DNA from: Geodermatophilus normandii | GTDB lineage: Bacteria > Actinomycetota > Actinomycetes > Mycobacteriales > Geodermatophilaceae | Length of the DNA: 64,000 nt | NCBI RefSeq assembly: GCF_003182485.1 | Contig: NZ_QGTX01000001.1 | Span: 1,570,001 to 1,634,000, forward strand | Direction: 5' to 3' | Shown here: piece by piece, positions 50,114-57,729 of the stretch | How the letters are laid out: every line of letters starts with the position of its first letter | Numbering within the stretch: the first letter of the stretch is position 1 | The notes under the pieces: model-generated | The model's database searches: none | The model's input: only the letters and a program-made list of their open reading frames with translations | Told to the model about the DNA's origin: nothing | Program-made: the position numbers and the translations under genes

Positions 50114-50188
50114 CGTGGCCTCCTGTCCGACGTTGTCGCAGGGGCCATGCCCGGGGTCCCGGTCCCCAAACGACGGGCGGTGGAAGGC

Positions 50189-50212
50189 GGGAGGTGGGAG
50201 GTGGGAGGCGGG
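50189..50212 (+). other. G-quadruplex-forming repeat in a gene-free stretch
   Basis: The region 50114-50417 contains no supported gene. It holds a 7-bp tandem repeat with four GGG runs separated by three 4-nt loops (aggt, aggt, aggc), an ideal intramolecular G-quadruplex pattern on the plus strand, and the fadE-type terminator at 50312. Confidence 0.65.
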
Positions 50213-50311
50213 AGGCCACCGTCCGCACCCCGCGGTGCCCGGCCCCACCCCCCAGCGCGAGGACGGGCACCGCGCGGTGGGTCCGCCGCGCCCACCGTGC
50301 CGCGCACGGCC

Positions 50312-50345
50312 GACGGCCGCCGCCCCACGGGGGACGGCGGCCGTC
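50312..50345 (-). terminator. Terminator after the acyl-CoA dehydrogenase gene
   Basis: An 11-bp perfect stem (gacggccgccg / cggcggccgtc) with a 12-nt loop, 72 nt downstream of the minus-strand stop at 50418. Confidence 0.55.
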
Positions 50346-50417
50346 GCGAGGCGCCGTGCGGCCCCGTCCCGGGTCCCGCCGCGGGCTCGCGAGCGGTGGG
50401 GAGGACGGGGTCCGTCG

Positions 50418-52262
50418 TCAGAACGCGGCCTCGGGGACCTCCATGAGCGCGTTGTCGGTGGCCTCGACGACGGCCCGCTCACCGGCCAGGCGCGGCAGCA
50501 CCTGGGTGGTGAAGAAGCGGGTGGCGGCGAGCTTGCCCTCGTAGAACAGGCGGTCCTTCTCACCCACCTCGCCGGCCAGGGCGGCCAGCGCGACCTCGGA
50601 CTGGCGGACCAGCAGCCACGCGGTGACCAGGTCGCCGACGGCCAGCAGCAGCCGGGAGGTGTTCTGGCCGACCTCGTACAGCTTCGACGGGTCCTGCGCG
50701 GCCTGGGTCAGGCGACCGAACATCGCGGTGAGCATCGCCTGGACCTCGCCGAGGGCGGTGGCCAGGTGCGCCCGCTCCTCCTTGAGGCGGCCGTTGCCGG
50801 CCTCGGCGTCGATCGTGGCCTGGATCTGCGAGGCCAGCCAGGTCAGCGCGACTCCGCCGTCCTTGACGATCTTGCGGAAGAAGAAGTCCTGGCCCTGGAT
50901 CGCCGTGGTGCCCTCGTAGAGGGTGTCGATCTTGGAGTCCCGGATGTACTGCTCGATCGGGTAGTCCTGCAGGTAGCCCGAGCCGCCCAGGGTCTGCAGC
51001 GACTCGCTGGTGAGCAGCTGGGTGGCCCGCTCGGAGCCGAAGCCCTTGACCACGGGCAGCAGCAGGTCGTTGACGCGCGCGGCGAGCGTCGCCTGCTCGC
51101 TGTCGGCGGTGCCCTCGGCCTCGGCGGTGAGCACCTGGTCGCGGAAGCTCGCGGCGTAGAGGTACAGCGCCCGCATGCCCTCGACGTAGGACTTCTGCAG
51201 CATCAGCGAGCGGCGCACGTCGGGGTGGTGGGTGATGGTCACCCGCGGCGCGTCCTTGCTGGTCGCGGTGAGGTCGGCACCCTGCACCCGCTCCTTGGCG
51301 TAGGCCAGCGCCTGCTGGTAGCCGGCCGAGAGCGTGGCGATCGCCTTGGTGCCCACGAACATCCGGGCGTGCTCGATGACCTTGAACATCTGCGCGATGC
51401 CGTCGTGCACCTCGCCGACCAGCCAGCCCCTGGCCGGGACGGGCCCGTCGCCGAAGGTGAGTTCGCAGGTCGTGGAGACCTTCAGGCCCATCTTCTTCTC
51501 GACGTTGGTCACGTACACGCCGTTGCGCTCGCCGAGGGCGCCGGTCTCGAGGTCGACGTGGAACTTCGGGACGACGAACAGCGACAGGCCCTTGGTGCCG
51601 GCCTTCGCGCCCTCGGGGCGGGCCAGCACCAGGTGGACGATGTTGTCCGACAGGTCGTGCTCGGCGGAGGTGATGAACCGCTTGACGCCGGTGATGTGCC
51701 AGGAGCCGTCGTCCTGCCGCACGGCCATGGTGCGGCCGGCGCCCACGTCGGATCCGGCGTCGGGCTCGGTGAGGACCATCGTGGCGCCCCACTTGCGCTC
51801 GAGCATGAGCTCGGCCATGCGCTTCTGGTCCTCGGTGCCCAGCTCGTGCAGGACGGCGGCGAAGGCGGCCCACGAGCCGTACATGAAGACGGCGGGGTTG
51901 GCGCCCAGCACCATCTCGAAGGCGCCCCAGGTCAGGGCGTGCGGCGCACCGAAGCCGCCCAGGTGCTCGGGCAGGTCGAGGCGGTACCACTCGCCGTCCT
52001 CGATGGCGCGGACCGAGCGCTTGAACGACTCGGGCAGCGTCACCGAGGAGGTGGCCGGGTCGAACACCGGCGGGTTGCGGTCGGCGTCGGTGAAGCTCTC
52101 GGCGATCGGGCCCTCGGCCAGCCGGCGGACCTCCGCGAGCACCCCGCGTGCGGTCCCGGCGTCCATCTGCTCGAACGGGCCGGTGCCGAACCGGTCCTTG
52201 GTGTCGAGGAACTCGAACAGGTTGAACTCGAGGTCGCGCAGGTTCGCGGTGTAGTGGCTCAT
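50418..52262 (-). CDS. Acyl-CoA dehydrogenase (FadE5-like, long form)
   Basis: A 614-residue flavoenzyme of fatty-acid beta-oxidation. The flavin/substrate region reads [17 protein letters not shown] and [15 protein letters not shown], the later part [22 protein letters not shown], and the catalytic glutamate lies in [12 protein letters not shown]. The additional C-terminal helical domain (from about 470) and the N-terminal extension are those of the roughly 610-residue actinobacterial FadE5/AidB-like group. The ATG at 52262 opens [17 protein letters not shown], the expected start. Overlapping inverted repeats sit upstream. Confidence 0.92.
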   Translation of the reverse strand: MSHYTANLRDLEFNLFEFLDTKDRFGTGPFEQMDAGTARGVLAEVRRLAEGPIAESFTDADRNPPVFDPATSSVTLPESFKRSVRAIEDGEWYRLDLPEHLGGFGAPHALTWGAFEMVLGANPAVFMYGSWAAFAAVLHELGTEDQKRMAELMLERKWGATMVLTEPDAGSDVGAGRTMAVRQDDGSWHITGVKRFITSAEHDLSDNIVHLVLARPEGAKAGTKGLSLFVVPKFHVDLETGALGERNGVYVTNVEKKMGLKVSTTCELTFGDGPVPARGWLVGEVHDGIAQMFKVIEHARMFVGTKAIATLSAGYQQALAYAKERVQGADLTATSKDAPRVTITHHPDVRRSLMLQKSYVEGMRALYLYAASFRDQVLTAEAEGTADSEQATLAARVNDLLLPVVKGFGSERATQLLTSESLQTLGGSGYLQDYPIEQYIRDSKIDTLYEGTTAIQGQDFFFRKIVKDGGVALTWLASQIQATIDAEAGNGRLKEERAHLATALGEVQAMLTAMFGRLTQAAQDPSKLYEVGQNTSRLLLAVGDLVTAWLLVRQSEVALAALAGEVGEKDRLFYEGKLAATRFFTTQVLPRLAGERAVVEATDNALMEVPEAAF

Positions 52263-52308
52263 GCGGTGTGGCTCCCGTGCTCCGTGCCGGTGGACGGCGT
52301 CTACTCGC

Positions 52309-52337
52309 CGGTAACAAACGCTATTACCGACGGGTAA
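52309..52337 (-). promoter_or_regulatory. Overlapping inverted repeats upstream of the acyl-CoA dehydrogenase
   Basis: Two repeats share an arm: CGGTAA-N9-TTACCG (52309-52329) and TTACC-GACG-GGTAA (52324-52337), 47-75 bp before the start codon. They resemble a TetR-type fatty-acid operator; the binder is unknown. Confidence 0.5.
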
Positions 52338-52414
52338 CCACGAGCAAGGGAGCAGCCCGGGACACGCTCCGAGGGGTCAGGCGGTCCCGGGCCGGGTGGG
52401 GCGGGAGGCGGCGG

Positions 52415-52822
52415 CTAGCGGCTGCGGCGGCGGGCGCGCAGCACGAGGCCGCCGAGCGAGGCGACCAGGGCCCCGAGGGCCGCGGCGATCAGCAGCGCCA
52501 GCACGAGGGGCGCCTCGACGTCGGTGAAGACGAGGCTGATCTGCACGGTCTGGCCGTTGAACACGACGAAGAGCACCAGGACCACCGTGACGGCGATCAG
52601 CAGGACCAGCGCCAGGCCCAGACCGGCCGTGCGGCCGGCCGCGCGGGCACGCGACGGCGTCCCCGGGCGGGTGGTGGCGGGCGTCGGCGCCGGGGTGCCC
52701 GAGGAGGAGTACGGGCCCGTGCCGGTCGCGAACGGGTCGGTGCCCGGGGCGGAGGGCCGGGGCTCGGCAGGCGTTCCGGGAGCGGTCACACGGGAGGTCT
52801 GTCCGCCGGGGAGGGCGCTCAA
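52415..52822 (-). CDS. LapA domain membrane protein
   Basis: A 135-residue protein with a Pro/Thr/Ser-rich N-terminal half and two hydrophobic helices (GLALVLLIAVTVVLVLFVVFN and LVLALLIAAALGALVASLGG). The intervening NGQTVQISLVFTDVEAPL matches the LapA (DUF1049) pattern; this family assists lipopolysaccharide or envelope assembly in proteobacteria and is uncharacterised in actinobacteria. The start is unclear: TTG at 52822 or GTG at 52789, neither with a good ribosome binding site. Confidence 0.75.
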   Translation of the reverse strand: MSALPGGQTSRVTAPGTPAEPRPSAPGTDPFATGTGPYSSSGTPAPTPATTRPGTPSRARAAGRTAGLGLALVLLIAVTVVLVLFVVFNGQTVQISLVFTDVEAPLVLALLIAAALGALVASLGGLVLRARRRSR

Positions 52823-52841
52823 ACCGGTGGTGCGCGACCGG

Positions 52842-53027
52842 TCAGTCCCGGTGCGCGGCCGGCTCGGTCTCGGCGGGTGGGTAGGAGGGGCCGGCCGCGC
52901 CGTCGGCCGGGCCGGTCCCCTCGGGTCCGTCGGAGTCGGGCGCCGGCGGACCCGACGTGCTGCTGCCGAGGGGACCGACCGAGCGCGGCTCGTCCGGCTC
53001 GGGCATCTTCTGCTCGCGGGTGCTCAC
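52842..53027 (-). CDS. Small Pro/Gly-rich hypothetical protein
   Basis: A 61-residue hydrophilic product (STREQKMPEPDEPRSVG, AGPSYPPAETEPAAHRD), with no domain or membrane segment, probably disordered. It ends 20 nt before the LapA gene on the same strand. Evidence for translation is only the open frame with suitable codon bias. Confidence 0.4.
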   Translation of the reverse strand: MSTREQKMPEPDEPRSVGPLGSSTSGPPAPDSDGPEGTGPADGAAGPSYPPAETEPAAHRD

Positions 53028-53073
53028 CGGTCCGAGTCTGCGTCCCGGCCGCCCGCCCGGCGAGCCGGGGAGC

Positions 53074-53499
53074 TCACTCCGACAGCGCCGGGCCGGCCTC
53101 GTGCGCGGGGTGCCCGGTGGTGCGCTCGCGCTGCTTCATGCGCGCCTCGAGCACGTGCCGGTCGCCGTCGGACAGCTCGGTGCGGGCCCGCTGGTCGAAC
53201 GCGCGGAAGACCGACCAGTAGGTGTCGTCGAAGTCCTCGACGATCTGGAAGGTCCACCGGTCGGCGATGACGTTGCGGCCGACCAGGTCGCGGTCGAGGT
53301 CGTCGGCGAGCTCGGTGTGCCCGGCCTCCCGGAACAGCTCCACGGCCTCCTGCACCAGCCGGTCGGCCTTGCCGGAGTGCTGGTGGAAGCCGTAGAGCTG
53401 GCCGCGGGCCTGCTCGATCGTCTCCAGGGCCTCGGAGAGCCTGCCCAGGCCCTCGACGGTCGTGTCGTCCAGGTCGGGGCGGGTGCGGTCGGCGGTCAC
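53074..53499 (-). CDS. Conserved hypothetical protein
   Basis: A 141-residue, mostly helical acidic protein (EALETIEQARGQLYGFHQHSG, then LVQEAVELFREAGHTELADDL and VGRNVIADRWTFQIVEDFDDTYW). The well-ordered composition suggests a folded domain; I recognise it as an actinobacterial conserved type but cannot name a family. It precedes the small gene at 52842 on the same strand. Confidence 0.7.
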   Translation of the reverse strand: MTADRTRPDLDDTTVEGLGRLSEALETIEQARGQLYGFHQHSGKADRLVQEAVELFREAGHTELADDLDRDLVGRNVIADRWTFQIVEDFDDTYWSVFRAFDQRARTELSDGDRHVLEARMKQRERTTGHPAHEAGPALSE

Positions 53500-53560
53500 C
53501 GGCCCATCCTGCGGGCAGGGGGCGGGGGCTGCCCGGCGAGCGGGAGGAGCCGGGAGGCGG

Positions 53561-54220
53561 TCAGGCGGAGAGGGCGACCTGACCCGCCGCGGACTCCGTG
53601 ACGGCGAGGTCGACCAGCCGCCCGGCCAGCTCCCGGCCGTGCGCGGCCGGGCCGTCGGGACCGAGCAGGCCGCCGGAGAGGTACATGCCGTCCATGATCA
53701 GGTGCACCTGCGCGGCGAGGTCCTCGCCCCGGCCCGGCGCGACCTGCTCGGCCAGCCGCTCGAGGCGCGCGTGCAGCTCGAACTTGTAGTCGGCGGCCGC
53801 GCTGCGCGCCGGGTGCGCCGGGTCGTCGTACTCACTGCTCACGTTGGTGAAGGGGCAGCCGCGGAAGCCGGCGCGGGTCACGTCGCCCTCCACGTACTCG
53901 ACGACGGCGAGCAGCGCGGCGCGCGGATCCCCCTCGAGCACCGCGAGGATCTCGTCGATGTGGCCCAGGACCGTGGCGGCCTTGCGGGCGAGGTGGGCGC
54001 CGACGAGCTCGTCCTTGCTCTTGAAGAGCCGGTAGACGGTCATCTTGCCCAGGCCGGTCTCGCGGACGAGCTCGTCCATCCCCACGCTGCGCGAGCTGCG
54101 GGCGGAGAAGAGCCGCTCCGCGGTGTCGAGGACGATGGCCTCCCGCTCCGCGCGGCTGCGGCGGACCGGGGAGGGGCTGTCGGCGTCGGCGTCGGCGAAG
54201 GAGAGGGCGGCGGCGGTCAC
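53561..54220 (-). CDS. TetR/AcrR family transcriptional regulator
   Basis: A 219-residue repressor. The HTH is SVGMDELVRETGLGKMTVYRLF in the first 70 residues. The C-terminal ligand domain has FRGCPFTNVSSEYDDPAHPAR, a Cys-containing pattern of the YcdC/AcuR-like TetR subgroup. No clear target; the acyl-CoA dehydrogenase operator 1.9 kb away is one possibility. The GTG at 54220 is the only upstream start. Confidence 0.9.
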   Translation of the reverse strand: MTAAALSFADADADSPSPVRRSRAEREAIVLDTAERLFSARSSRSVGMDELVRETGLGKMTVYRLFKSKDELVGAHLARKAATVLGHIDEILAVLEGDPRAALLAVVEYVEGDVTRAGFRGCPFTNVSSEYDDPAHPARSAAADYKFELHARLERLAEQVAPGRGEDLAAQVHLIMDGMYLSGGLLGPDGPAAHGRELAGRLVDLAVTESAAGQVALSA

Positions 54221-54358
54221 ACGGGGATCGTGCCGCCTGCCGTGACGGATCAGTTCGCGGCACGCCGGGCGCCCGGCACGGCTGCTCGCTCCCGGGTGCA
54301 GAGAGACGAACGCGCAGGTCGGGGCGGTTGTGACCGCTGTGACGACGGCCCGCCCGGT

Positions 54359-54499
54359 TCAGGCGCGGCGGATGCGGCGGGGGTTGGCGAGGAGGCGGGC
54401 GACGCGTTCGGCCACGGGTCCGGGCGCGCCCGGGTCCTCGGCCGGCGGCGCACCGGGGGTGCGCTCGTGGGTCCGGTCCTCGCGCTGCGCGTCCGCCAC
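54359..54499 (-). CDS. Very small hypothetical protein
   Basis: A possible 46-residue product (VADAQREDRTHERTPG ... VAERVARLLANPRRIRRA) with a GTG start preceded by GGGCAGG. The C-terminal half looks like a basic amphipathic helix and the codon bias is good. Evidence is modest. Confidence 0.35.
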   Translation of the reverse strand: MADAQREDRTHERTPGAPPAEDPGAPGPVAERVARLLANPRRIRRA

Positions 54500-54613
54500 G
54501 CGTGCCAGCCTGCCCCGCGGCCGGCTGCCGGGCACGGTCCCGGGACGGCGTCCACCCGCTCGGGCGGTGCGACGTCCCTCACCCCTGCCCTCGTCCTGGC
54601 TCGTCCCGGCGCC

Positions 54614-54675
54614 TCCTGGCTCACCGTCGGCGCCGAGCCAGGACGCGGCACGATCAGCCGACCTGATCGTGCCGC
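54614..54675. repeat. Dispersed palindromic intergenic repeat (copy 2)
   Basis: Two adjacent hairpins: tcctggctc / gagccagga (54614-54643) and a perfect 13-bp stem gcggcacgatcag / ctgatcgtgccgc (54645-54675). Both blocks also occur in copy 1 at 40197-40262, in the other order, with an identical 18-bp core. Confidence 0.75.
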
Positions 54676-54701
54676 GCCCCGGCCGGGACGGGTCCGTCCG
54701 C

Positions 54702-54854
54702 TCAGACGTCGGGGGAGTCGGCGGGGCCGTCGCCCGCCGGCCGCCCCTCGGCGGGGTCCTCGGAGCGCGGGGTGCGGCCGGCGTCGTCCTCCTCGCCGGG
54801 CGGGTCGCCCTCCGCGCGCTCAGGGCTGCGCGGCGGCCGTTCGGGCTCGGTCAC
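54702..54854 (-). CDS. Small disordered hypothetical protein
   Basis: A 50-residue Pro/Glu/Asp/Arg-rich product (VTEPERPPRSPERAEGDPPG). The GTG at 54854 has GAGGAGGA at the proper distance, so translation is plausible; a GTG 11 codons upstream (54887) is the longer alternative. No domain. Confidence 0.45.
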   Translation of the reverse strand: MTEPERPPRSPERAEGDPPGEEDDAGRTPRSEDPAEGRPAGDGPADSPDV

Positions 54855-54925
54855 GGCGTCCTCCTCGGGGTGCGGCGGTGCGGTCACCGACGGCCTTGCC
54901 CACCTGCGCGCCGCCGAACCGCGGC

Positions 54926-55852
54926 TCAGCCCACGCGGGTGGCGGCGGGCACCCGCGGCAGCGCGTCCGCGACGGCGGCGGCGTCGGGAAGGGCGCCCCG
55001 GGCCCCCGGGCCGGTGGTCGACAGCGCGGCGGCCGCGACCGCCTCGCGCACCGCGCCGGCCAGGTCCGCCCCGCGCGCCAGGGCGGCGCCGAGCGCGCCG
55101 CAGAAGCAGTCGCCCGCGCCGGTGGTGTCCACGGCCTCGACGGGCGGCGGCTCCTGCAGCAGCACCGGCCCGTCCTCCGGGACGACCAGCGCGCCGCGGG
55201 CGCCCAGGGTCACGACGCTGGCCGCCGCGCCCAGCGTCCGGGCCAGGGCGGCCAGCTCCGCCGGCGTCCGCGGTGCCGGGTCCGCGCCGGCCAGCTGCAC
55301 CAGCTCGTGCTCGTTGGGCACCAATACCGTCACCCGCTGCAGCAGCTCCGGCGGCAGCGGCTGCGGCGGTGCCGGGGTGAGGACGACGGTCCCCGACGCC
55401 GCGTCGGCCGCCGCCTGCACCGTGGCCAGCGGCACCTCCAGCTGCAGCAGCACCACCGCGGCCCGCCGCACGGCCGGGACGTCGACGTCCTCCGGCGTGA
55501 GCGCGGCGTTGGCGCCCGGCACGACGACGATGAGGTTCTCGCCGCTGCCGTCCTCGACCGGGATGGTCGCCGAGCCGGTCGGGTGCCCGGGTGTGGCCAG
55601 GACCAGCGCGGTGTCCACGCCGGCGTCGACCAGCGCCGCACGCTGCCGCTCCGCGGCCGGGTCGTCGCCCACCCGGCCCACCATCGCCACCCCCGGCCCG
55701 GCCAGCCGCCCGGCCGCCGCGGCCTGGTTGGCGCCCTTGCCCCCGGGCGCGAGCACCGCCTCCCGGCCGACGACGGTCTCGCCGCGCCCGGGCAGCCGCC
55801 CGACGGCGACCAGCACGTCCTCGTTCACGCTGCCGACGACGGTGACGGACAC
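54926..55852 (-). CDS. rbsK: Ribokinase
   Basis: A 308-residue PfkB-family kinase that phosphorylates ribose at O5. Ribokinase features are the N-terminal VVGSVNEDVLVAVGRLP, the GGKGANQAAAAGRL signature, NLIVVVPGANAAL, the VPNEHELVQLAG segment and the catalytic TTGAGDCFCGALGAAL. No ribose transporter or regulator lies nearby. GTG start. Confidence 0.9.
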   Translation of the reverse strand: MSVTVVGSVNEDVLVAVGRLPGRGETVVGREAVLAPGGKGANQAAAAGRLAGPGVAMVGRVGDDPAAERQRAALVDAGVDTALVLATPGHPTGSATIPVEDGSGENLIVVVPGANAALTPEDVDVPAVRRAAVVLLQLEVPLATVQAAADAASGTVVLTPAPPQPLPPELLQRVTVLVPNEHELVQLAGADPAPRTPAELAALARTLGAAASVVTLGARGALVVPEDGPVLLQEPPPVEAVDTTGAGDCFCGALGAALARGADLAGAVREAVAAAALSTTGPGARGALPDAAAVADALPRVPAATRVG

Positions 55853-55887
55853 GGGCGGACCTCCGGAGGGCGCGGCGACGACGGCGC

Positions 55888-56454
55888 TCAGTCTGCGGGC
55901 GGGTCCGCGTCGTCGTCCGGGTCGGGCTCCACGCCGCGCGCCCAGAGCGGCAGCCCGTACCAGGTCAGCACGGCGATGAGCAGCACGGACACCCCGCCGA
56001 CGACGCCCGCACCGCGCCCCAGGACGACGTCGAGGACCAGCAGCACCCCGCTGCTGATCGCGAGCACGAGCAGCGCGAGGCCGACCAGCAGCAGCCGGTC
56101 GGCGACCGCGATGAGCGCCGCCTTGCGCCGCCGCCGGAAGACCAGGCGGTGGAAGGGCACCGGCGCGATGAGCACCACCGTCGCCAGGGCGGTGGCCAGC
56201 AGCGTCACCGTGTAGACGCCGAGCTGGACGTCGTCGAGCTCGGTGAAGCGCTGGGTGAAGGCCAGGCCCAGCAGGAAGGCGAAGAGCACCTGGACGCCGG
56301 TGATCGCCACCCGCAGCTCCTGCAGGAGCTCGGCGAGGTTGCGGTCGAGCACCTGGTCGAGCGTCTCGCCGCGGGCCCGCGCGCTGCGGACCGCGGCCGA
56401 GAGGTCCGGGCGGCGGGCCCGCTGCCGCCTCGTCCCCGTCCGCGCCGCGTCCAC
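55888..56454 (-). CDS. DUF6328 family membrane protein
   Basis: A 188-residue protein with four hydrophobic segments after residue 50. The segment LDRNLAELLQELRVAITGVQVLFAFLLGLAF (split over about 37-67) is the conserved opening of DUF6328. The family is common in actinobacteria; function unknown. It lies 35 nt upstream of rbsK on the same strand. Confidence 0.8.
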   Translation of the reverse strand: MDAARTGTRRQRARRPDLSAAVRSARARGETLDQVLDRNLAELLQELRVAITGVQVLFAFLLGLAFTQRFTELDDVQLGVYTVTLLATALATVVLIAPVPFHRLVFRRRRKAALIAVADRLLLVGLALLVLAISSGVLLVLDVVLGRGAGVVGGVSVLLIAVLTWYGLPLWARGVEPDPDDDADPPAD

Positions 56455-56547
56455 GGGCGGCCCCTACCCGCCGGGATGCCGGCGCGACACCCGTTTCCGG
56501 AGGTCGGCGGCGCGGTACCGCCCCGGGGGACCGACCGAGGAGGAGCC

Positions 56548-56889
56548 GTGGCCGACGACGACCGGGACACCATCAGGAAGGACTTCGACGAGGCGGTGAA
56601 CATGAGCGCCTCGGAGCTGGAGGAGTGGCTCGGCACCGACGAGTCCCGGTCGGTGGGGCAGAAGAGCGGCGGCTCCGGGGAGTCCACCGGGCACGAGTCG
56701 GGACGGCGGATCGTCGAGCTGCTGCACAAGCGGAAGGGCGACCTCGACGACGACGACTACGCCCACATGAGGAAGGTCCACGGGTACGTGCAGCGGCACC
56801 TGGCCCAGGAGCCGGCCAAGGAGGACGTCGAGACCTCCCGGTGGCGGTACTCCCTCATGAACTGGGGACACGACCCGCTGAAGAAGTAG
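56548..56889 (+). CDS. DUF3140 domain protein
   Basis: A 113-residue acidic protein. DEAVNMSASELEEWLGTDES, RRIVELLHKRKGDLDDDDYA and MRKVHGYVQRHLAQ with the final SLMNWGHDPLK are the DUF3140 pattern, a small family found in many actinobacteria and proteobacteria, sometimes called DNA-binding but uncharacterised. The GTG at 56548 has GAGGAGGAG just upstream. The methyltransferase starts 11 nt after its stop. Confidence 0.85.
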   Translation: MADDDRDTIRKDFDEAVNMSASELEEWLGTDESRSVGQKSGGSGESTGHESGRRIVELLHKRKGDLDDDDYAHMRKVHGYVQRHLAQEPAKEDVETSRWRYSLMNWGHDPLKK

Positions 56890-56899
56890 CGGGCTCCCC

Positions 56900-57685
56900 G
56901 TGCGCCTCGACGACCCCCGCCGCAACGACCCGGCCCAGTACGACGGCCTGGCCGACCAGTGGTGGGAGGCCTCGGGCGGGTTCGCGATGCTCCACTGGCT
57001 CGCCGCCTCCCGTGCCGGGCACATCCCCCCCGCCGCGCGCCCCGGCGCGGTGCTGGTCGACCTCGCCTGCGGCGGCGGGCTCATGGCCCCGCACGCCGCG
57101 CGCCTGGGCTACCGGCACGTCGGCGTCGACTTGAACGCCGCGGGCCTCGCGGTCGCCGCCGGGCACGGGGTCACCGCGGTGCACGGCTCGGTGCTCGCCG
57201 TCCCGCTGCGTGACGGGTGCGCCGACGTGGTGGTGGCCGGCGAGGTCCTCGAGCACGTCGAGGACGACGTCGCGGTGCTCGCCGAGGCCGCCCGGCTGCT
57301 CCGGCCCGGCGGGACGCTCGTGATCGACGCCATCGCCGCCACCCGGCTGGCCGAGGTGGTCGCCGTCCGCATCGCCGAGCGCCTGCCGGGCGGGCCGCCG
57401 CCGGGCATCCACGACCCCGCGCTGTTCGTCGACCGGCGCCGGCTGCTCGCCGCCGCCGACCGGCTGGGCCTGGACCTGCGGCTGGTGGGGCTGCGCCCGT
57501 CGGTCCGCGACCTCGTCGCGTGGCGGCGCGGTCGGCGCGACGTCGTCCGGATGCGGGAGCTGCCGACGACGGCGGTGCTCTTCGCCGGCTACGGACGCAA
57601 GCGGGAGGACGCGGCGCCCCCGTCGCGCGACGGCGGGCTCCCGCGGGAGCGCACCACCGGCTCCGCACGTACGGTCGGGCGATGA
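56900..57685 (+). CDS. Class I SAM-dependent methyltransferase (UbiG-like)
   Basis: A 261-residue methyltransferase. Motif I is VDLACGGGLMAPHAA near residue 52, followed by VGVDLNAAG, VVAGEVLEHVEDD and LLRPGGTLVIDAI. The WWEASGGFAMLHWLAASR start resembles UbiG-type O-methyltransferases. It is coupled through a 15-codon ORF to a type III polyketide synthase and probably methylates its phenolic product, as in other PKS-methyltransferase pairs; this is inferred. Confidence 0.88.
   Translation: MRLDDPRRNDPAQYDGLADQWWEASGGFAMLHWLAASRAGHIPPAARPGAVLVDLACGGGLMAPHAARLGYRHVGVDLNAAGLAVAAGHGVTAVHGSVLAVPLRDGCADVVVAGEVLEHVEDDVAVLAEAARLLRPGGTLVIDAIAATRLAEVVAVRIAERLPGGPPPGIHDPALFVDRRRLLAAADRLGLDLRLVGLRPSVRDLVAWRRGRRDVVRMRELPTTAVLFAGYGRKREDAAPPSRDGGLPRERTTGSARTVGR
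57670..57675 (+). promoter_or_regulatory. -10-like element inside the methyltransferase 3' end
   Basis: TACGGT ends 6 nt before the ATG at 57682, the same spacing as the leaderless promoters elsewhere in this window. It may give an internal transcript for the polyketide synthase. Confidence 0.35.
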
Positions 57686-57729
57686 CCCCGCTCGTGAGCA
57701 GCGCGAACACCCGGGGACCCCGAGGATGA
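57682..57729 (+). CDS. 15-codon bridging ORF between methyltransferase and PKS genes
   Basis: The ORF MTPLVSSANTRGPRG starts in an ATGA overlap with the methyltransferase stop (57683-57685) and ends in an ATGA overlap with the PKS start (57726). It would let ribosomes pass from one gene to the next without a break, and it follows a leaderless-type -10. It may be a leader peptide or coupling device rather than a functional protein. Confidence 0.4.
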   Translation: MTPLVSSANTRGPRG

